Part shown: positions 60,706-64,000 of the stretch, piece after piece
Layout of the letters: every line of letters begins with the position of its first letter
Position numbering within the stretch: the stretch's first letter is position 1
Assembly (NCBI GenBank): GCA_963835595.1
Contig: CAWIGL010000003.1
Span: forward strand, 124,001 to 188,000
Origin: CAWEPK01 sp963835595
GTDB taxonomy: Bacteria; Desulfobacterota; Syntrophorhabdia; Syntrophorhabdales; WCHB1-27
Direction: 5' to 3'
DNA: 64,000 nt
The notes under the pieces: generated by a model
What the model saw: the letters and a program-made list of their open reading frames with translations, nothing else
Databases searched by the model: none
Told to the model about the DNA's origin: nothing
Translations under genes and position numbers: made by a program

Positions 60706-61969
60706 GAAAGAGCAGCTATCGCGTCGCGGTTTTTTAGGCGCCGTCCTGCGCGACGCGGCGCGGATAGCGACAACGGTTGGCGCGGGGAACGATGCGAAGG
60801 ATGAGATCGACTCTATGCTGGCCGATTTCGAGAGTCTTCCCATAGCGTCAACCTACCCTTGGGAGTTGTTCGAGGACGAGGCAAAACGTATGGGGATCGA
60901 TTGCGAGAAAGTAGGCAAGGCTGAGGCTATCAAGCGTATTATCGCCTGCCAGATGAAGCGTAATCCTCCGGACGCGCCAGGGCGCAGCGTGCCGTCCCGT
61001 CAATTCGATTCGCAGGCCCACTTCGACCCCGCAACGGACGTCTGCTCCATCTTCGATGCCGTGTTCCGGCTTGTCATGCCGAGTGAATCGGCGAGACGAC
61101 TGTTCGCTATAAAAGGGATCAGCGAGAAATGCTCGGGCGACCCTGGATGGTATTTGTGGTTCGAGGACAAACCGGGAGCGTATCTCCTGGAACTGGCCGA
61201 GGCCGATTACCATGAGACCGGGGGTTCCGGGGCGCCGGACGGCCTCCAGGGGGTTTTCCAAATCAAGTACTACCCCGATCCATCGGACGATGAATTGTTC
61301 TCAACGTTCTCCTTCGCGGAACAGTACGTAAGAATGGGCCATTCTTTCGACAAATCGGGGACGCCGGTCTTCGAGGCTCAATCCGAGATGAACGACAGCC
61401 TGTTTACGGTCGGACGCCTCGACATTAGGCTGAACGGCAACGGAGAGGCGTTGGAGTTCGCACTGTCGGCGCCCGACCGCTGGGTTAGCCGGCACACCGG
61501 AGGCTGCAAGGTGAAGGACGGACGGGGTGTGGAAACGGAAGTGCTGCAACCTGGGGAAATCGACCGGAACGCACCTGCCTGGGCATTGTCCTGGTGGTTT
61601 TTCGATAGACTCGTAAGCGCTTTCTGCTATGCCAAAAAGACGGCGCCCATTGTAGCTTCTTTGTTTTCCAAAGAAGGCAAGGGCTTCGAGATAGGAGACT
61701 GCGGCATAACTGCAAAGCGGTGCGCGGAACAAGATATAAGAGAGCTCGCATTGGTTATTTCCTTCCGTCCGGGAGAGCGGCCGGATAAGGTAGAGCCCTT
61801 GGACCTCAATCGATGTGTTGCGTTAATCGGGGCGCGGAGGTCCCTGAAGGACGCTGTGCTCACCGACGTGCAGGCGGGCAGGCCGCCGGGAGACAGGCAA
61901 TGGATAAATCATCAATGGTGGCGTCTGGCGCAGGAAAAAACCTTGCGTGAAGATGCCGAGCCGTGCTGA
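60695..61969 (+). CDS. Hypothetical protein with a twin-arginine-like start
   Basis: 424 residues from ATG 60695, which overlaps the upstream gene by 11 bp. LSRRGFLGAVLRDAARIATT resembles a Tat leader with a weak hydrophobic part. The rest is soluble mixed alpha/beta with several Cys (KCSGDPGWYLWFED, GGCKVKDGRG, GDCGITAKRC). No family recognised. The 11-bp overlap couples it to the membrane protein; the two probably act together. Confidence 0.65.
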   Translation: MVSKKEQLSRRGFLGAVLRDAARIATTVGAGNDAKDEIDSMLADFESLPIASTYPWELFEDEAKRMGIDCEKVGKAEAIKRIIACQMKRNPPDAPGRSVPSRQFDSQAHFDPATDVCSIFDAVFRLVMPSESARRLFAIKGISEKCSGDPGWYLWFEDKPGAYLLELAEADYHETGGSGAPDGLQGVFQIKYYPDPSDDELFSTFSFAEQYVRMGHSFDKSGTPVFEAQSEMNDSLFTVGRLDIRLNGNGEALEFALSAPDRWVSRHTGGCKVKDGRGVETEVLQPGEIDRNAPAWALSWWFFDRLVSAFCYAKKTAPIVASLFSKEGKGFEIGDCGITAKRCAEQDIRELALVISFRPGERPDKVEPLDLNRCVALIGARRSLKDAVLTDVQAGRPPGDRQWINHQWWRLAQEKTLREDAEPC

Positions 61970-62083
61970 TCCCGTTGATTGACGGCCCGCAGTTTGCGGG
62001 CGGCGACGGTCAGGGCGAAGGGCTGACTTTACCGCCGAAACGCGGTGAGCATCAGGATGAGGGTAAGAGCGGCCGAAGTCGGC

Positions 62084-62131
62084 TCAGTCCTCGAATACCA
62101 CCGTCTTGAATTTCTTCTTACCGACTTTGGG
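62084..62131 (-). repeat. Duplicated tail of tyrS
   Basis: This 48-bp stretch matches the true tyrS 3' end (62859-62906) with only about six differences, in the same orientation. Translated on the minus strand it gives VGKKKFKTVVFED, the last residues of TyrS. The two copies flank the mazEF-like pair. Confidence 0.75.
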
Positions 62132-62231
62132 AGGGAAAAAGGGGGGGAAAGGGGACAGGGGGAAAAGGGGACAGGCTACTTTTTTCACCCTTTTCCGTTC
62201 CATGCCTCTGCTAATACTTCCCGATTGGCTG

Positions 62232-62269
62232 TTGACATCTTTCCCCACTACACGTATAGTACACGTATA
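62232..62269 (+). promoter_or_regulatory. mazEF promoter with tandem operator repeats
   Basis: -35 TTGACA (62232-62237) and -10 TATAGT (62255-62260) with 17-bp spacing. ACACGTATA occurs twice (62250-62258 and 62261-62269), 11 bp apart, over the -10 and the start of transcription: two sites on one face of the helix, as expected for toxin-antitoxin self-repression. Confidence 0.65.
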
Positions 62270-62281
62270 TGGAGGTGCGAG

Positions 62282-62512
62282 GTGCAGAAGAAATTGACTA
62301 TAACCGTAGACGAGGAAGTGTACGAGGGCCTGAACAAAACAATCGGCCCGCGTAAGATAAGCAGGTTTATACAGGAATTGGTTCGGCCGCACGTGGTTCG
62401 TCCAAACTTGGAGTTACTCTATGCCGATATGGCGAAAGACAAGAAAAGAGAGAAAGAGGCCATGAAGTGGGCCGAAGCGACTTTCAAGGATATAACCCAT
62501 GAAACGCCGTGA
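62282..62512 (+). CDS. Antitoxin of a MazF-type system (ribbon-helix-helix-like)
   Basis: 76 residues from a GTG at 62282 with GGAGG upstream. KKLTITVDEEVYEGLNKTIG, then PRKISRFIQELVRPHVV looks like a ribbon-helix-helix DNA-binding start, followed by an acidic/basic helical tail (ADMAKDKKREKEAMKWAEAT) that would bind the toxin. The stop overlaps the toxin gene by 14 bp. Confidence 0.82.
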   Translation: MQKKLTITVDEEVYEGLNKTIGPRKISRFIQELVRPHVVRPNLELLYADMAKDKKREKEAMKWAEATFKDITHETP

Positions 62513-62822
62513 GGTTTGGTGGGTCAATTTTGACCCCTCGATAGGGGGAGAGATCAGGAAGAAGAGGCCGGCTGTTATCGTGAGTAATGATGCCTCGAAC
62601 AGATTTCTTAACCGCGTTCAGGTCGTTCCACTGACCGGCAACGTGGACCGGCTCTATCCGAGCGAGGCGGCGGTAGTTTTCGAAGGCAAGGAAAGCAAAG
62701 CAATGGCGGACCAGTTGGCAACCGTCAGCAAGGAAAGGCTTTTCAAACAAGCAGGCTATCTGACCGAAGAAGACATGTGTAAGGTTGAGGAGGCGATCAA
62801 GGTGCAATTGGGTATTCAATGA
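62499..62822 (+). CDS. mazF: MazF/PemK-type endoribonuclease toxin
   Basis: 107 residues. MKRREVWWVNFDPSIGGEIR and KKRPAVIVSNDASNRFLNRV give the conserved RGEVWWVDF...G.E..K.RP..V(I/V)S core with the catalytic Arg. VVPLTGNVDRLYPSEAAV and ADQLATVSKERL follow. Sequence-specific mRNA cleavage in the family. It ends 37 bp before the tyrS stop, tail to tail. Confidence 0.92.
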   Translation: MKRREVWWVNFDPSIGGEIRKKRPAVIVSNDASNRFLNRVQVVPLTGNVDRLYPSEAAVVFEGKESKAMADQLATVSKERLFKQAGYLTEEDMCKVEEAIKVQLGIQ

Positions 62823-62858
62823 AATGGGCCGACAGGACAATGCAGCGGAAGTCTTGAT

Positions 62859-64000
62859 TCAGTCCTCGAACACCACCGTCTTGAATTTCTTCTTGCCTAC
62901 CTTGAGCGTGAGGCGGGCCGCTTCGATATTCATCGATTCGCCGGGGGCCTTCACGAATTTTTCGGCTTCGTCACCATCGGCCTGGGTCGTCATATAGACG
63001 CCACCCTGCTCGATTACCCGCTTCCCCTCTGAGGTGGAGGAAACGAGGCCTATCTCTTTCAGCAGACCGGGAAGCCAGACAAGCCCGGACTGCTTTTTGA
63101 GGACGACCGTCTCCGTATCCGCCGGTGTCTCCCCCTGCCTGTGCACCTTCTTCCAGTCTTCCTCAGCGGCCCGCGCCGCATCATCGCTGTGGAACCGGGC
63201 TGCCATCTCGCGGGCGAAGCGCATCTTCGCGTCCATGGGATGGACGCCTCCCTTTGCGATGCCTTCCTTGAGGGCTTGCAGGTCTTCCAGCGATATATCG
63301 CTCAGGAGCTCGTAATACCGGAGCATCAGGGTGTCGGAGATCGCCATCAGCTTCCCGAATATGACATCCGGCGGCTCGTCTATGCCGACATAGTTGCCGT
63401 AGCTCTTGCTCATCTTGTTGACGCCGTCCGTGCCTTCGAGGAGAGGGACGGTGAGCACCGCCTGCGGCGCCTGCCCGTAGCTTTTTTGGATCTCCCTCCC
63501 GACCAGAAGGTTGAATATCTGGTCCGAGCCGCCCAGCTCGACGTCGGCCTTGAGGGCAACGGAATCGTACCCCTGCACGAGGGGGTAGAGGAACTCGTGG
63601 ACGCTTATGGGGAGGCCGTTCTGGTAGCGGTTCCTGAAGTCGTCCCGCTCCAGCATCCTGGCGACCGTGTACTGGGCGCAAAGCCTTATCATATCGCCCG
63701 CGTTCATCGCCTCCATCCATTCGCTGTTGAAGCGGACCTCGGTTTTATCCGGGTCGAGGATTTTGAAGACCTGCCGCTTGTAAGTCTCGGCGTTCTCCAT
63801 GAGCTGCTCGCGGGAGAGGACGGGCCTCGTCTCTATCCTGCCCGTCGGGTCGCCAATCATCCCGGTGAAGTCGCCGACGAGGAAGATCGCAGTGTGGCCA
63901 AGCTCCTGGAACTGTTTCAGCTTCTGGAGGACGACCGTGTGGCCGAGGTGCAGGTCCGGCGCAGTCGGGTCCATGCCGAGCTTTATCCGCAGGGGCCTGT
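62859..64000 (-). CDS. tyrS: Tyrosyl-tRNA synthetase, 5' end beyond the window
   Basis: At least 380 residues; the frame is open to the window edge (RPLRIKLGMDPTAPDLHLGH at the edge), so some 25-30 N-terminal residues are missing. Class I motifs: HLGH for HIGH, and NKMSKSYGNYVG for KMSKS. The C-terminal S4 RNA-binding domain begins near LVWLPGLLKEIGLVSSTSEG and ends VGKKKFKTVVFED. It belongs to the TyrZ/type 2 form. Confidence 0.95.
   Translation of the reverse strand, partial: RPLRIKLGMDPTAPDLHLGHTVVLQKLKQFQELGHTAIFLVGDFTGMIGDPTGRIETRPVLSREQLMENAETYKRQVFKILDPDKTEVRFNSEWMEAMNAGDMIRLCAQYTVARMLERDDFRNRYQNGLPISVHEFLYPLVQGYDSVALKADVELGGSDQIFNLLVGREIQKSYGQAPQAVLTVPLLEGTDGVNKMSKSYGNYVGIDEPPDVIFGKLMAISDTLMLRYYELLSDISLEDLQALKEGIAKGGVHPMDAKMRFAREMAARFHSDDAARAAEEDWKKVHRQGETPADTETVVLKKQSGLVWLPGLLKEIGLVSSTSEGKRVIEQGGVYMTTQADGDEAEKFVKAPGESMNIEAARLTLKVGKKKFKTVVFED

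Noticed and set aside
1..64000. CRISPR array
   Set aside because: No series of regularly spaced short repeats was seen anywhere.

Overview
The window looks like a chromosome segment of a strictly anaerobic, GC-rich, Gram-negative deltaproteobacterium. The closest fit I can suggest is a syntrophic aromatic degrader of the Syntrophorhabdus/Syntrophobacterales type; this lineage call is an inference from gene content only. Supporting signs are the spoVG-prs-rplY-pth-ychF order, the recO-glyQ-glyS-ppdK order, a CooC carbon monoxide dehydrogenase maturation ATPase, pyruvate phosphate dikinase, NapH-type ferredoxins, a TRAP transporter beside a phenylacetate-CoA ligase-like enzyme, and LolA with secretin (outer membrane) genes.

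Layout. 1-5025 (+): spoVG tail, prs, rplY, pth, ychF, phosphofructokinase. 5056-18434 (mostly -): a long run cooC-plsC-ftsK-lolA-recO-glyQ-glyS-ppdK-queH-DUF2905 with many 4-bp overlaps, read as one housekeeping operon, followed by a Tat-exported metallo-hydrolase and small membrane proteins. 18435-19468: a hypothetical gene with direct repeats and hairpins. 19469-24989 (-): DctP/DctM/DctQ, a 59-aa protein, a PaaK-like ligase and an IclR regulator, with a palindromic operator before the ligase. 25092-29412 (-): RCK potassium channel and aconitase-isocitrate dehydrogenase. 29640-33378: nucleotidyltransferase and bioF/bioA/bioD. 33595-37906: thiamine-diphosphate decarboxylase, monooxygenase-like protein, an IS5-family element, a cupin behind an FNR-type site, and a ferredoxin. 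38249-52155 (+): a GlrK-QseG-GlrR-like sigma-54 signalling operon directly followed by a complete Tad/Flp pilus locus with a sigma-54 promoter. 52156-53244: REP-like palindromes and a shortened RodZ-like gene. 53710-57219 (+): PadR regulator with membrane redox proteins. 57367-61969 (+): Fur box, fur, a small exported protein, a Tat metallo-hydrolase, a polytopic membrane protein and a second Tat-like protein of unknown function. 62084-64000: a mazEF-like module set between two copies of the tyrS 3' end, then tyrS running off the window.

A striking property is the number of single-base frameshifts in genes that should be intact (pth, ppdK, glyS, iclR, bioA, cpaA, cpaF, fur). Most or all are probably consensus-sequence errors; four occur in the same context, GAG followed by CTC carrying one extra pyrimidine. 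Annotations below join the two frames and state where the shift lies.

The most interesting biology is the Tad locus, where TadZ carries a C-terminal copy of the CpaF N-terminal domain and the cluster sits behind a sigma-54 promoter next to a sigma-54 activator. Also notable are the Fur-headed cluster of unknown exported and membrane proteins, the mazEF/tyrS-tail duplication, two apparently leaderless promoters, and a class II FNR-like promoter for a cupin.
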